Shown here one piece after another: positions 37,216 to 51,100 of a DNA stretch of 64,000 nucleotides. A program made the translations under genes and the position numbers. The notes beneath the pieces were generated by a model. That model worked only from the letters and a program-made list of their open reading frames with translations, searched no databases and was not told where the DNA came from. The stretch is taken from NCBI RefSeq assembly GCF_021917145.1, contig NC_061068.1, positions 10,424,975-10,488,974 of the forward strand. The letters are read 5' to 3'. How positions within the stretch are numbered: position 1 is the stretch's first letter; every line of letters begins with the position of its first letter. The stretch comes from Hypomesus transpacificus (lineage: Eukaryota > Chordata > Actinopteri > Osmeriformes > Osmeridae).

Positions 37216-39386
37216 CTGCCTGCAGACATGGTAGATATATAAGGTTAGATACATCGAAAATTGACAGTTGTGCTTGAATTCGGATACATAATTAAATAGT
37301 ATTTATTTGCACAACTTTATGTATTTGCCTTGCACTTAAAGATGAATAATTCATATTTTCTTCAAAATTTCAATACGATTACCAAGCCCATTACTTTGCA
37401 ACACGGCAAGACATTGAGGAAGAGATCTCGTGGTATTGGGACGTAGAAGCCTCAACACGTGGTGTTGTCCATAGTTCATAGCGTTTCTTTGTTTATTAAT
37501 CTTAACGAAGACGGTGGATAAAATGACGACACCTCAAGTAAACCCACCAACGTGGCAAAAACGAGCAGCAATTGTGCATATCAAGTTTAGTTTGTATTGT
37601 TAACCTTATTTGCCTATGTGCTTCCTTATTATACACTTAATTTTACACAATTTCAAACTAAAGCAAGAAACTATTAAACACAAACCATTAAGGAAACATC
37701 CTCTTCTTGGTAGAGCTATTAAACTATTCTGGAGTGATAATGGTAGCTTGTTAGAACAATTTACCACGTTTGTTGTTTTCTGGCCAAATAGCAGCCAAGT
37801 AAAATGGAGCTATCCTGTGTTATAAAAGCATTAAGAAGCATTAAATTGTACCTACTCGTATGGAAACACATGCGTTGTCACTCGCGCATTGGTCTTTAAG
37901 TATTCGAGTGGAACAGTTGTATTGGTCTTCGATAAACTGTTAGATTAACTTCGGCCTTCACTTTTTTAACACTGCCAAATCTTTTGGGTGAAACGGAATC
38001 GCTTCCTGTCTATAGGCGGAGCCAGAGACATATTAAAAAGGCGTAACGCCAGGGACACACTGGCTGCGCAGCGCCACGATCGGCTACGATCGGCTACGAC
38101 TGAGCAAAAGCTGTTCACGCCAGACGCGCATTTCTCCGCACCGGTCACCAAGCCTTGCAGCTACTCTGAGCTTTCCTTTTTCACTGACATCATGAACAAA
38201 ACATTGGCTATATCACAGCATTGATCCTTATCTTACCTACGTTGTCCTTGTAAAATTGTTGCTGGGGGTCATACAACTCCCTATGTGCCAAATGTGCTAG
38301 GACCGCCACTGCACCAAAATAATATAATTTTTTAAATTATAAAGTCTACAACTTTACAAAGGTTCACCGTAGTCTACAATTAATGTAGTAAAATCTTAAT
38401 AATATGGTTTTTTATTCAAATATATCAACTAATATGGTGACTTTTATCATCAAAAAATTCGACCAGCTGCCGAAACGATCGCTGCAAATCGCAGGCAATC
38501 GCAGCCAGTATGGTCCGTCCCATTTGATAACATGGGCGCCGAAAGAAAGAAGGCGGCGCTTCCAGGCGCTTCGCAGAACGTAGCTAAATGCAGGCAGTGG
38601 GTCCCAGGCGTTAGATTATGCGCATTCTCACTGTCAAATTTCAAGACTTTCGTGACCCAGATCAAAATTCGGATGCGACAGATCAATGGGGAATTGCTTT
38701 CTCTCTTAAATGCTGCCCTCCTCTACCTTTTTGGTGCAGAAATCACCGAGATAATCAACTTCACCGAAACAGAGGAAAAAAGCTAGCTAGCTACTTTAAA
38801 ATAGGTTAATTAGACGTTATGAGTGGCACATAACGTTAAGTAAGATGGCATTTTATTTTGTTTGAGGTTTAGCTAAGTTATCCAGTGGGACAAGTACATT
38901 TCTCTTCCACTTTTCCTACAAAAAAAAATCCACTTTTCCTGGACAAGCGTACCTGTACTTGTTAAACACTTTTATCCTTGTTTTATTCATCAGCCCACTT
39001 ACAATTGACTACGTTAACAATATTTATATTTGTAGTAGGCTACTTGATGCATGTTGAATCTAATCTAGATGGCAATCACACCAGCAACTGCTCAATTTAA
39101 GACAAGGAGTTTTGTAAATAGAACAGAATATACAAGGCAACCAATTGCATTCAATAAAACATTTTATTGTACAATATGTCCAGTGAGAGGGTCAAGTTTG
39201 TTTTTAGTGAGTGGACCTGCGATTCCTGCTGAGCGTTGAGAGCTAGCTGGACGATAGGTGACCCCTTAATCTGCAATTCATTGTTGCTAGCTCTAATCAG
39301 ATGTACTAACTAGGCCAATAAGAGAAGACTAACTTTGTATGCCAACGAACACCAATGACTAGAAAATCATTTGACAGACTATAAAC
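37216..39386. other. cdk4 upstream region
   Basis: No host coding exon is recognised. The cdk4 promoter should be in its first few hundred bases. A reverse CCAAT box (ATTGG) is at about 37888. An inverted-repeat element is annotated separately at 38052-38521. An 84-aa open frame at 38532-38786 has no recognised similarity. Confidence 0.45.
38052..38521. mobile_element. putative MITE-like inverted-repeat element
   Basis: The left end starts GGGACACACTGGCTGCGCAG. The reverse complement of the right end starts GGGACGGACCATACTGGCTG. After allowing a short insertion, both continue into GC-rich, CGATCG-containing sequence. The total is about 470 bp, with an AT-rich middle and no coding capacity. 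I saw no clear target-site duplication. A non-autonomous DNA transposon is the simplest reading; the family is unknown. Confidence 0.45.
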
Positions 39387-40590
39387 TAGGGTAACCAGAC
39401 GTCCGGATTTTGTCCGGACAGTCCGGTTTTCCATTCCTTTGTCCGGACCGCTGTTGCGTGCCAAAAAGAAAGACCTCCAAACCTACGTGGAGTTCAGAAC
39501 TCCACTTTGCCACTAAGGGCAACACAGATCAATGTCATGCCTTCTGTAAGCTCTGTCACATTGATATAGACATAAGTAGTAGGAAGAAAGGGACTTTAGA
39601 GCGGCTTGTGCCGCTACAGAAAAGCACAAGGATAATGCTGGTTCTGCCGAGCACTCTTCCTTAACATCATTTTTTGCTCTTAACACAACAACAGCGGATG
39701 ATAAAACAACCCCTGCTGAGCTGACCAAATTATTAACACAACTATTAACAACACACATTAATTTAGGTTGATAATCCCAGAAAATATTAACGCAGTATCC
39801 CAATCAACGCTTGTAAAATCAAAGCAGCTTAACCGAAAACACAAACCTATGCGTGCTTTTCTGAGCTTGCCAAATAGCCACTGCAGCACACACACAAAAG
39901 TCGGTGTCGGACTTGGCACACAAGTCAGAATTGAGGTAGGCTAAGAAAACATTACAAAACTATAGAAAGTTTCTAAATGATAGGCCGACCGATCTTCTTA
40001 TTTTTACTAAAACACAATTTGTGTGCTTGCATTAACTATAGATGTCCCTGCCAAAGCCGATATCAAACTTGCGTCCCTGAACTGTTGTTTAGTGGGTTAA
40101 GCAAGGGGAGTTTCTATAGCCTTAGTAGTTTTTTGTGCGCAACACGCTTGGAAGAAAAAAAAGGGATATGAATAGTACAATTTTATCTCTAACAATGCCA
40201 CTGGTTTAGACTGTTGACTTACTGAAATGACTAATGTTATTGTCTTAATTCAGTGGTTCCCAAACTTTGTACAGTCCCCTGCCCCTTTAGACATTCAATC
40301 TCCATCTACATACCCCCCGTTTTTTTCTTTTTTCTTCTTGTTTGTAACCGCCGCCGCCCCCTCCCCCCGTGCACATATACAGCCTATAACACTTGAAACT
40401 GTGAAATTGTCAGGGATTTCAGGACTCGGATGGAAGTTTAGATCAAACAGAGTTTTATAAGCAATACAACCAGGTGTTGTTTGAGCCGATGTCTTAATTT
40501 CATACTAATGGCCCCCTCCTTTTTGACCCTTTGTCCTCCTTTTTGAACCCAAGTGTCCTCCTTTTCAGGGTCATGCTTCTGGTCACCCTA
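39387..40590 (+). mobile_element. degraded hAT-like transposon with a BED-type zinc-finger remnant
   Basis: The ends are inverted: the left reads TAGGGTAACCAGACGTCC and the right reads TAGGGTGACCAGAAGCATGA in reverse complement. Inside, near 39470-39735 on the plus strand, is a fragment like the N-terminus of BED-finger hAT proteins, with CKLC, then a basic segment, then EKHKDN. The two parts are in different frames, implying a frameshift near 39608. No catalytic domain was found. The element is about 1.2 kb and cannot be autonomous. Confidence 0.6.
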
Positions 40591-43500
40591 CCAACTGACT
40601 TCTGGTTATAATACACGCCCTCTAGCTAGCTTCAGTAAAAGTGTTGTTTACGTTAGATACTAGACCTACAGTCTAGCTCTAACAGCATTTAGAATCTAAT
40701 AAGATATAATCTTACAATAAACTTTATCTAAAGCTGGCTATATAAAATACTATGAATAACAATTGATATGTGGTGGTAGAAATATTAAAAAATGCAGGAT
40801 TTTCATCAATTTACCAGCTAACTTGCTTCAGAGACTTTGAAAATGAATGGGGTTGAATGGTGGAAAATACATTGTTTGGAACTATAGGTCGCATGTGACA
40901 CGTTTTACTTCCGCATTCTTCGATAACAATGGGAGTCTATGGAAGTGTCGCAACACTTTTTATATGGCTCTGGACTACAGCGGTACCCTTTCCCAATAGC
41001 CTATCATCTCATCAGCCTTATAACGTTACATCTGTTTAATGGGCGGGTGTCTTTGTAAAACATTGTATATGAGTTTCTAACATATGTATTTAAATAAGTA
41101 CCCCACAATCGACCTAATTTAATTGACTAAACATGGTAGCAATTCACAAACGTTGGCTAATACGGAAAAAACAGTTGTGCACCCGCTTTACTACCGGTCT
41201 AGAGAGAATGCTATGTAATTTTTCTGTGGCGGTGTGATGACAGGACACGAAAACACCTCCCAGTCGTCTCCAGTACGCCGATTGGAGGACAACTGCTGTT
41301 GCTAGGCTCATATACAATTCTGGTTTGCTGAGAGAAGCTCACTGCATTCCAAAGCAGTCAGGATTGCCGATTTACTTCCAATGCACTTAGTAGTTTGTAA
41401 TAAATTACACATCTTGTATATTTTTTTAATATACATGTATGTGTATATATATATTGTTTTTACAAAATAGGCCTATTAGAAACCCATTAGTTGTTTCAAC
41501 TGATTTGACATCATCTTGTTTATATTGAAAGTAAAGTAAGCCATATGTGTTTCTGTGTGTCTGTTTCTACTTATGACACACAATAATATCATGGAGGTCG
41601 TACACCATACCTTGTTATTGATCCAACTTCAGGAGGCCTTGACATTCGTTTCCTCTAGAGGGCATCGTAAGCTTTTGTGCGTCAACGCATACAATATTTT
41701 CACGGAGTGAAGTTAATGAGGGGCCCTTTTGGATATATTTCAGTCTGTTTTTACACAAACACATATGAATCACAAGCGTTTCACATAGGTGTATGTTAGT
41801 TTTCACTAGTTTTGATGTGTGTGAACGTTTCACACGTGAATATGTAGACTATGTGTTTTATGTATGTTTGTGTAACAACAGTCCTGATGGCCCCTCACAG
41901 AAGTGAAATGATTCAACTGCCAACAAGTGGTGATCATTTGAAAAACTTGTGCCAGAATTTGCCCATAACACACACCGAATTTTTAATGATTATGCATTAC
42001 AATAACAGACATAAAAGGAGGAAAGGGAAAAGCCGAAGTGTCCCAGACAACACTATAACCTTGCATCTTGAATTGTATCCTTGTGATCCTACATTTAGCA
42101 CGAGCATATAGGAAGTATCATAAATAGTGCCCACTAAATACATCAAAGCAAGTTTTAACAAGTTAGATTAGAGGGTGTGCAAAATGTTTGTTAGAATACA
42201 AGAATACACTATATCGCTCATCTGTATCAACCTGAAATTAACTGAACCCTAGGTGATTGTTTTAAATGGAACCTTGCATACTTATTTTATGTGGAGCACT
42301 TTTATTACAGAAAAAAAGGTTAAATTGAGCACACTTTTACTTTTGTCGGACAGACAAATTCATATAGACAGCCAAAGCCTGATGAAGGTGTTTCAAAGCT
42401 CTAGATTCTTGAGACAGTTTTCAGCACCATGTTGAATTTGGATGCTACTGGGAAAATTCAGGGCCCCATCCTGTCAGCTATAGCCCTCCAGAAGGCCCTC
42501 TGCCAGGACACTCCTCGCCATGTAGTCCCATATGCCAGGATATATTTCTCTCAGAATGACTAGGTATGGCATTGGTTACAGCATTGAGTTGGATGACCAT
42601 CTGTCCACCAGTACAGATAGCAAGTTCTAAGCAGCCGACCAGCCATAGCCAGCAGAGTGGAGAGCAAATATAAATATATAAATATACTAAGATGTCTGTC
42701 TAAAAAAGAAAGATAATATTGTATTTCTAGCTTGCTTAAAGATTAAGTGTGGGGAAAGATACCATCTGTGATTTATTGGTGTCCTCTAGCTGCTTCCATG
42801 GATAACATAGTTCAAAAGATCAACATTATCCAAAAACATGACTCAAAAGACCTCAGGAAAAGAGAACTCTGTTCAATATCATTATTTTTTCATTATTTTT
42901 CAAGCAATGCAGCTGGAAAAGAATTTGGAGAGTTCAAGAACTCTCCAAATCTGTCTGCCAGCACAATCTGTGTGCATGTAGTGTGGGTCATGTGGCTGAC
43001 TGGGTAGACAGATTGTGCTCAGCTAAGATGGTGTGGCCACTATGTTTGTGTATATAAAAGTTAATATATAATCATGTGGATTTTTGCGTGTTGGGGGGGG
43101 GGGTATAAATGGTGAGAGAGTATGCATAGAATTTAAGCGTTTGTTTAATATTGCAGTGCAAAGTCAACCTGCTATATTGGATGAAAAGACTACGACTTGA
43201 TTAAACCTAGAAGACCCACTGGCGAGTGGAGTGCGTTCTATGTTTATGGTTTTCCTTTCAGCACCACGGAAAGCGCCCAAATAGGATGACCCACAGCTGG
43301 CCACTGCTTGAAAAGCCCCAACTTTAGGCGCAAACAGAAAACAGATCATACATCTGTATAATCTAATTGTTGTTTTGCCCATATTACAAATCAGACAGGT
43401 TGGATCTTGCATCTAGATTAGACTGCATATTAGGCTTGCATTTGACTTATCAAGGCCAGCCACAGAGAGACACATCACAATTAGTTTTTTAATTGAAACG

Positions 43501-45175
43501 TATATTTGATTTGTAATCAATGAACCTGTTTGTTTACAAGTTTGCAGGTTAATGATAAATACATTATAATTGACTTGTTGGCTACGGTGCAATAATGTTT
43601 TCTTATCATTTTTCGTCTTAGTTTGGCTGGACGGGAATACTCTGTCCATAGCTCGGAGGATAGAGGCTATTCCTTACTGCAATCAAACTCGTAGATGATC
43701 AACCGTCCTAAGAGGGCTGCCTAAATGTTTGTAGACACCGAGAGCAGGGTTTAGATTTCCCGGGATACTCCTAATGGCACGTGGCTGCAACGTCACATGG
43801 AAATCAGCACCTCGGACAGCGCGGCTTCTGCCAATGCGCAGCACAACAGTGGATCTTTCCCCATCACCCATAGAGAAGATGGAACATGTTTAAGAAAACG
43901 AGAGGACAGCGTCATATGAACACGTCTGCATTTTAATTAGCATGTTTCCTATCGACAGGATATTACTTTTGCCCTACCTCGAAATAGGATGTAAAGAAAT
44001 ATTACAGTCGAATTACATAGCTAATATGTAAAATAACGTTGGGTTGTTATTGAAAGAACTGAATGACTAGTTATAATTCATAAATAGATAATTGATAGGC
44101 CTGTCTGAAAGTTCACGAGGGCGGCGATGTAATCGGTTTGTTTAATTCGTCTGCTCGGGATTCTTCCCTGACATCTTCATTCGTCCTGGTGTGTTGTGCA
44201 GGAATGGTTGCAGAAAAATGAAAAAAACCAGCATGGAAATTCAATGCCAAATGGATATGGGTTTTTCTACAGATTTCTGTCTTGTATGATGCTGTGTGGG
44301 CCTAAAATGCGAACACGTTGGATTGTAAAGTGGCTTACGGACTTGAGTGGAGGAGGAACAGTGTGGGACGTATTTGCTATCTATCAGCCAGAATAAATAC
44401 GGAAAAAATAGGTGACTGGTGATCTGATGGCAGGCTAGCATGCCACTGAGGGACAAACAAAAGACTGAACTCGTCTTTTTTGGATAAATCACGTGCGAGC
44501 AACCCAAACATGCCTCGGTGGATTTTCTGATGTTATGTCGACACCTGTTTTTGATAATATTTTATATCACCCCTAAAACTCCAACGGCACCCTGCTCCCT
44601 ATCAAAATAGAATAGGCTACAACATTTTCGCTGAGAACCTTGGACAGCTTCATGCGAGGATTGCTGCTGTGCCATAATTGTGACATTACAAGATACAAAA
44701 TGTGCATTTGACCAATCAGTTGAACATTAATAGCAACTAATTATGCTCGTTGCCTCTGGAGTTTAATCTTATTTTTAGTTCAAGCTTGCATTGGATTCTG
44801 ACAGAAAGAGCCTGCCAACCATGAAAAAACTTCCGCATTGTCTGTACCTAATACACATGGTGTAACCAGAGAAATTGTAACTCGAGTGAGCTCTTTTTAC
44901 AAAAGGCTAAGATATTTAAATATCTCTTGACCGGAATTTGAGATGCACAGCCATGTTTTTTATGGACACCTCTGATATTTTGTTTTGATATCAATAGCTT
45001 GAACCAAATAGCACTGGGTCATAGGCTTATGAATCGCAAAATAATTTACTTATAGACAAATTAGCATAATGATAATAGGAATATTACGGTCGTTTTGGAT
45101 ATGTGCCAAGTAATTGATTCATCCAACTCAATGCATTCTATTTCATGAAGCCGAATGTTGCCTATTTAGTTCAGA
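40591..45175. other. spacer before marchf9
   Basis: No gene is recognised on either strand. It contains hairpin-forming sequences at 42923-42950 and 42960-43019, a G-run at 43094-43104, and in its last part the presumed marchf9 promoter and 5' UTR. The open frames present are short and show no family signature. Confidence 0.45.
42923..42950. repeat. perfect 13-bp inverted repeat (hairpin)
   Basis: ATTTGGAGAGTTC, then AA, then GAACTCTCCAAAT: both arms pair perfectly around a two-base centre. A second inverted repeat follows directly (AGCACAATCTGT at 42960-42971 with ACAGATTGTGCT at 43008-43019). Confidence 0.9.
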
Positions 45176-48100
45176 ATGTTTAAGTACCGGATCCGTATGT
45201 TTTTCAATGAACTGAAAGTTCTGGTTTTGATGCGGTCTGGCTCAAGACGGAGTACCGATTCAGACACAGACCCAGACAGACGAATAAGCATGCGAGGACT
45301 TAGTATGGGAGGCTGTGGATGGCCTCCATTCGATTGCTCAAACCGTGATGATGAAGAGGAGTACTATGGTACCGACCCTCGGCCTCGGAGCCTGGCATTT
45401 GAGGAGAAGGATGCGAAACTCCAAGCGGGCCTTGACGCCGTTTCGCTCAGCAGTAGTTTGGACAGTGGCATGAGCTCACCGCAGTGCCGAATCTGCTTCC
45501 AGGGCCTTGAACAGGTAGGCTTGCTCAGAAGACCCTGTTCAATTGGTTTTCTGATGAACTTGGGTTTCATTCATCCTGTGTTAAGCCCCTAATTCTTTTT
45601 TAGATCATTGCATGAATCTGAGGTTAAATGAATACACGCACGATGAAAACTCCCAGACATGACCCATGTTTCATAGGGTTCTGCTTTTTGACATCAAGAA
45701 AATTGGTCAGATTCTAGTTTATTACAAAGATGTTCAAAGAGTATAGGCTACTGAATGTAGAATACTTTCTACCTTTGTACAAAGACTTAATGTTATCCAT
45801 CACTGTAAATTATGAACATTTACAAACATTGAGATGATGTTTTAGTTTGAACTTAATATCCCACTTTTTGTTTACTGTAAACTGGGTGCCAGTTTGTGTT
45901 CTTGCTCAATTTGGCAACATTGTCCAAACATAAATATTAAGATGGTCATCTGATCTGTTCCTTACCGTCAGTCTCAGCAGTGTGACAGCTGAGCTCCTGA
46001 GAAAATGCTTTGACAGAAAACACTAGATTTCATCCTTGAAAGAGTGCGCAATACAAATCATGTCAAATGAACGATGGAGTATGAGGGAACGACTTTACGT
46101 AAAGTTGATGATTTTAGTTCTGAAAATGACGATTGATTATTCGTGATTCTGGAGATTTAACACAAAAACCTGTGCAACTTTTAGCACAGACGTTCCATTT
46201 GCCAAGCATGGTGGAGTGGTATTTTAGAAAATGTTCTGTTGCACCATGTCCAATGATATAGGGATCGTCAGAGGGAATCTAAAGAGACATAACCCTTGAA
46301 CACTTTTAATTAGGCTTGGTTGTGTCCTTTGAAAGCAGACACGTGGGCATGGATGATAGAACAGAGATGACAACATTGCGTAGAGTTGATTTATAGGATT
46401 GTCATCGTGGGGACTCGCTGTGCAGAAGAACAAGAGCAATGAAGAACACTGTAGACTCTTGTAGCTAGAGACAGCTGTGAAGCTAGAGCTCCTGAACACT
46501 ATCACTGATCTCAATCTATTTTTATTCTACTCTTCAATGGAAAGGATAATCCTTAGAAAATTGTAAATGCCCTTAAATGGGGCACCTTTTTAACTCAGTC
46601 ACCAGAAAGTATAAGAGCTTTGGGGGGGGGGTCTTACAAAAGTAGTGAAAGTGGTGAGGTGAGATAAGATCTTTCTAAAATAAGAAGTCAATCAGATGTG
46701 GTTTTGAAAATCTTGTTGAAAATACCCAATTGTTCTCTTATTAGCAGTGAGGTGGGGCATGTGTACGTTCTATGGCTCTATGCTTCATGCACGAGTGATG
46801 ATGTGTAAGGCATTGGACTGCAGGCAGTATCTGACATTCTTTCAGCATCTCTGGGGAGACATACTCTTAACCACAATGCTAAATGATGGACAACATGCAA
46901 ATCAAAGGGTCTAAATCAAACTGATTTCTTGATTCCTGTGAATGATGGCCTCAAATGTTGATAGTCATATTACGTGAGTGAGTGAGTGAGGGAGGTAGAA
47001 AAAGGAGGGAATGAGGAAGTAATTTAGTTTGGGATGGATTGAGTAAGTGTATAAAATGAGTAGTGTATGTACAGAACGTGTTTGTATATGTGAGTTTGTG
47101 TGTATGTGTGGATAGTGTATCCTGAATAATTGGACAAATATGGACCAATGAGAGAATAAGATCATATTGAGATGATAAGAACTGGGGCAAAGTGTGGGGG
47201 TGGGAAGGATATGTACAGGTAAGAAAGTTGGACAGAAAGGGGTTCAGTGTGGCAGTGGTATAAAGCTTACAATGATACATTTAATGACTAAAAAGTAAAC
47301 ACGTAGCTGTCATTTTGCATTCATAGGATTTATTTGTATCTCTGTAGTTACACCTCTGCATTGATGAGAATTACCATATCAATTTCCAACTGTGTCCACA
47401 AGTGTAGTGACTGACTTCGATTTTGCTTGGATATTGTCATGCCAGCACCTTTAAAATTCAGGGCTTCGATATTTTCATGGTGGTGTAGAAATATTGTTTC
47501 ATTAAAACCAAGATTTCAATTTACAGATAGAGGAATCCCTTGGAGAAATAAACAGATGTATTTTGAAGAGTACAGTTCCCCCTAAAACATATTTTTACAT
47601 AGTTTCCCTTGCTCTTATATTTTGCTTCTCTAAATTGATTCATCAGGTTAAGGGGTCTTAACAGGGGATGGCCTGGCATCCCTGGTGTTTGCCATTTACC
47701 TCGACAAACACAATTAACCATCTTGTCAGCGACCATGAAATATTCATGCTCATTAAGCCTGTGGCGGACAGCAGGCCCTCCGGGGTCCCAGGGAAGGGTC
47801 TAAGGCCCCGCTGACACTGTCAACCTTGGAGTGACATATGGACAGTCTGTGTGATTTCTCTCTCTCTCTCCGTCACTCTCCCACCTTTCAACGTAATAGT
47901 CTTGTTTCATGGGTGTGAGGTCTTGCTTCCTTGTTCTGTTTATCAATAAACTTGAAACTCTAGCGGAATGGGTTGATAATTCCCTAATTATTATGATACC
48001 ATCAGTTGATATGTATATTCACAGCACGTCTTAATATCTTTGACTTTTATAAACCTTTATGAAGTTCAACTGGTACCATGAGCTTATTGACAGGATTGTA

Positions 48101-51100
48101 ATATTTAATTAACAGTGGCATTCATGCCATCCCTGGTTCACAGGTCTCCAGAATATTACAGTCAGAGACATTGATGTTACCTTGCTGTCCACTTGATCTG
48201 ATTCATCAACCCTCTCAAGCCCAGTGATGTAACAATGTTCTGTGACGAGGCACTTTGCACAAGACACCATGGGTAATCACATATTTGTTTCACACCCACT
48301 CAACTATGTGGTTACCAAGACAGATTCCAAACAGAAGGCCATGGGTAAATTGTGTATGCACCATTACCATTCCTTATGAGCAAGGTTCTAGTTTAGTTAC
48401 AACGAAGTACTGAGGATAAAAAGTCAATCATTGTGGTGGCAAAGTGCTGTTTTGTCAACAAAAACACAAAAAAATGCTCACTTTGTCTGGGGCCAAATTC
48501 CGAGACTGTTTTTAAGAGTGCAAGATCTAACTAGATCTCCTACAGCAAGTGTTTGCATACAACTGCTCACTTATAGGATAGTGTACTCTAAAACCGACAA
48601 GACAAAGCATTTGCTTTACCATGAAATGAGCGGCAGTTTGGATGTGCTATTTGTTAAAATAAATAACCCCGTATACAGGATCTGTTATCTTTCTAATTTG
48701 TGTTTCCAGAGTAAATCTAATGGTAAACTGTTTATCTCGAACAACATGAGCCATGGGATCTGTAGATGGCCGTGCCACGCCAGCAAACAGACAGGGAGAC
48801 GTGAGCGCTGACTCACCAGCCACCCCTCCCTTTGTTACCCCCACCCCTCCGCCTCTCTCCACACTCTCCCTCTGTACACCAGCCCTGTGGCTATCTAGAA
48901 TCTGAGCACACACTGCAAAATGCATACTCACACATATAGTCAAACACACACACTTTGCAAAGACAGACAGAGCTTTAACTAAACTCACAACAACACAGGC
49001 TTGGTAAAGTAAAGGGGGATGCAGAGAGAGAGAGAGAGAAAGAGAGAGACAGAGAGAAAGAGAGAGGTAGAATGAGAACCCAGCAAGGGAGGGGGAAACG
49101 AGTGATGAAAAGATAAATCTATTTGCACTTTAGGCATTTGGAAAAGAGCAGGAACAAGAATGAGCAGACGGGGAGAATCATTATCACCGTGGTAATTCGG
49201 GCATTTCCAAAAACAAACTGTACAGGCTACACACAGTTTTGATGCACTCTTTCATTCATCATCTCTGTTACATTTACTAGCTGTAATCTTCACAACATTT
49301 GTTGCTCTCTGTCTGCATTTTATTTGTCTACAGGCCATGGCCCATGACCTCAAACACAAAAAAACACATGACTAAGGAAGAAAAACTATGAGAAGGGTAT
49401 ATGTTTAAAACTGTTCATCAGTATCTATAGTTCGTCAACAAAAGTTAAGAACAAATTACCATTGTTCTACCAAAATATCACTGTACACTGTTACTGTGAA
49501 TTTTTGTATTACTGTCGTAGGATACCATGTCTACTTTATTGCCTTTCTAGTGTAGGGTGATGCATGAAATACATCACAGCCTTTATCCATCAGCTGACAT
49601 TCATGGTCTTCTTATTATACACACCTGTATCCGTCATCTGTATGGACAATCACTGCACTCCATATGGGATGGTGTTATAGTCTGGAACTGTGGGAAATGT
49701 AGATTATACTATAGAGATGCTTGTCCTTCAACCTTTCCTTATCATAGTGAATAACATTGGATGATGGAGTGGAATTAAACACTAGATGATGGGATAAGCC
49801 ACTTGACCCTGACCCCTGACCCAGGTCAGTGGGAATGACGTGACATTGTGGTTGTTTATGTGCACATCATGTGACACCTGCTAAAATGGTGTTGGCCACC
49901 TCTCTATGGTTTCCGCATTTTATTTCAATGGTACAAAGTGTTTGCAAAACAGTCTGCTGTTTCTGAGTCCTATTGCTGTTTATGTTGTGCAGGGGGAGTT
50001 GCTGAGCCCATGTCGCTGTGATGGCTCAGTGCGTTGTACCCACCAGCCCTGCCTCATCCGCTGGATCAGCGAGAGAGGCTCGTGGAGCTGTGAACTGTGC
50101 TACTTCAAGTACCAGGTCCTGGCCATCAGCACCAAGAACCCACTGCAGGTAAATTGTGTATGTGTCTGTGTGTTTATGTCAAGAACATCATGTTTGGTTT
50201 TCTCACTCTCTCCCATTCCCCTCTCTCTGTCCAGTGGCAGGCCATTTCTCTGACAGTTATTGAGAAGGTGCAGATTGCTGCCATCATCCTGGGGTCTCTG
50301 TTCCTCATTGCCAGTATTTCCTGGCTTGTTTGGTCCTCCCTGAGCCCCTCAGCCAAGTGGCAGCGCCAAGACCTGCTCTTCCAGATCTGCTATGGCATGT
50401 ACGGCTTCATGGACATTGTGTGCATAGGTAAGATGTTATTATTTTGGACTATGACTTTTGTAACAATAATCCTGTAGTGGCATAATACGTACCAAAGACT
50501 ATGTGATGTAACTGTGAGGACAGCCAGATTTAAGCATTGTTTAGCTGTTGACCCGAACCTTCGCACTATGTAGTCACTTGTTATTTAGTCTATTGGTATA
50601 GGTGATAGTGATTGGTGTTCATGGTCTCTACTATTGGAGTTTGTGTGTTTTAATTAAAGTAGGCTTTGTGTGTGTGCATGTGTTGTGTGCATGTGTGTGT
50701 GTGTGCGTGCGTGATACAGGATCTATGTGTAAAACAGAAGAAGTAAATCTGTGACCAGGGGCCTGTTCCATAGAGTGAGTTCACCGACAGTCTTGTTCTG
50801 TGAACTCGCTTCATGGAAGAAGCTCAAGATGAGTAATTTATTTGTTTTTGTCATTTTGGTTTGTTTGTTTTCTGTCGGTGAGGTCTGGTAGTAAAGGTCA
50901 TAGTCTGTGTGATATGTTTAACCTCCCAAGTGTACCACGGCAACAGAAGGGACTTATTAATCCAGACTCTTTAAATATTTACCACGTTTCTGCAAGGGTA
51001 GACTGCCAATATTTAAGTGTTTTTTCCAGAGCAGATTTAACTTTCGCCTCTTTTCTTTCTCTGCCCTTTTATCTTTACTTTTTTTTCACTCTTCACTCTA

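Noticed and set aside
38532-38786. 84-aa open frame upstream of cdk4
   Set aside because: No similarity recognised, and it adjoins a repeat element; probably a chance frame or transposon debris.
41851-42111. 86-aa plus-strand frame in the cdk4-marchf9 spacer
   Set aside because: No recognised domain, atypical composition and no homologous neighbour gene expected at this position.
42430-42564. 44-codon open frame starting MLNLDATGKIQGPILSAIAL
   Set aside because: Looks protein-like by composition, but has no recognisable family, no neighbouring exon chain and no conserved motif I know.
46951-47280. 109-aa minus-strand frame rich in Thr/His/Leu in marchf9 intron 1
   Set aside because: Composition follows the simple GTGA/TGTG-rich sequence of the intron; no splice partners.
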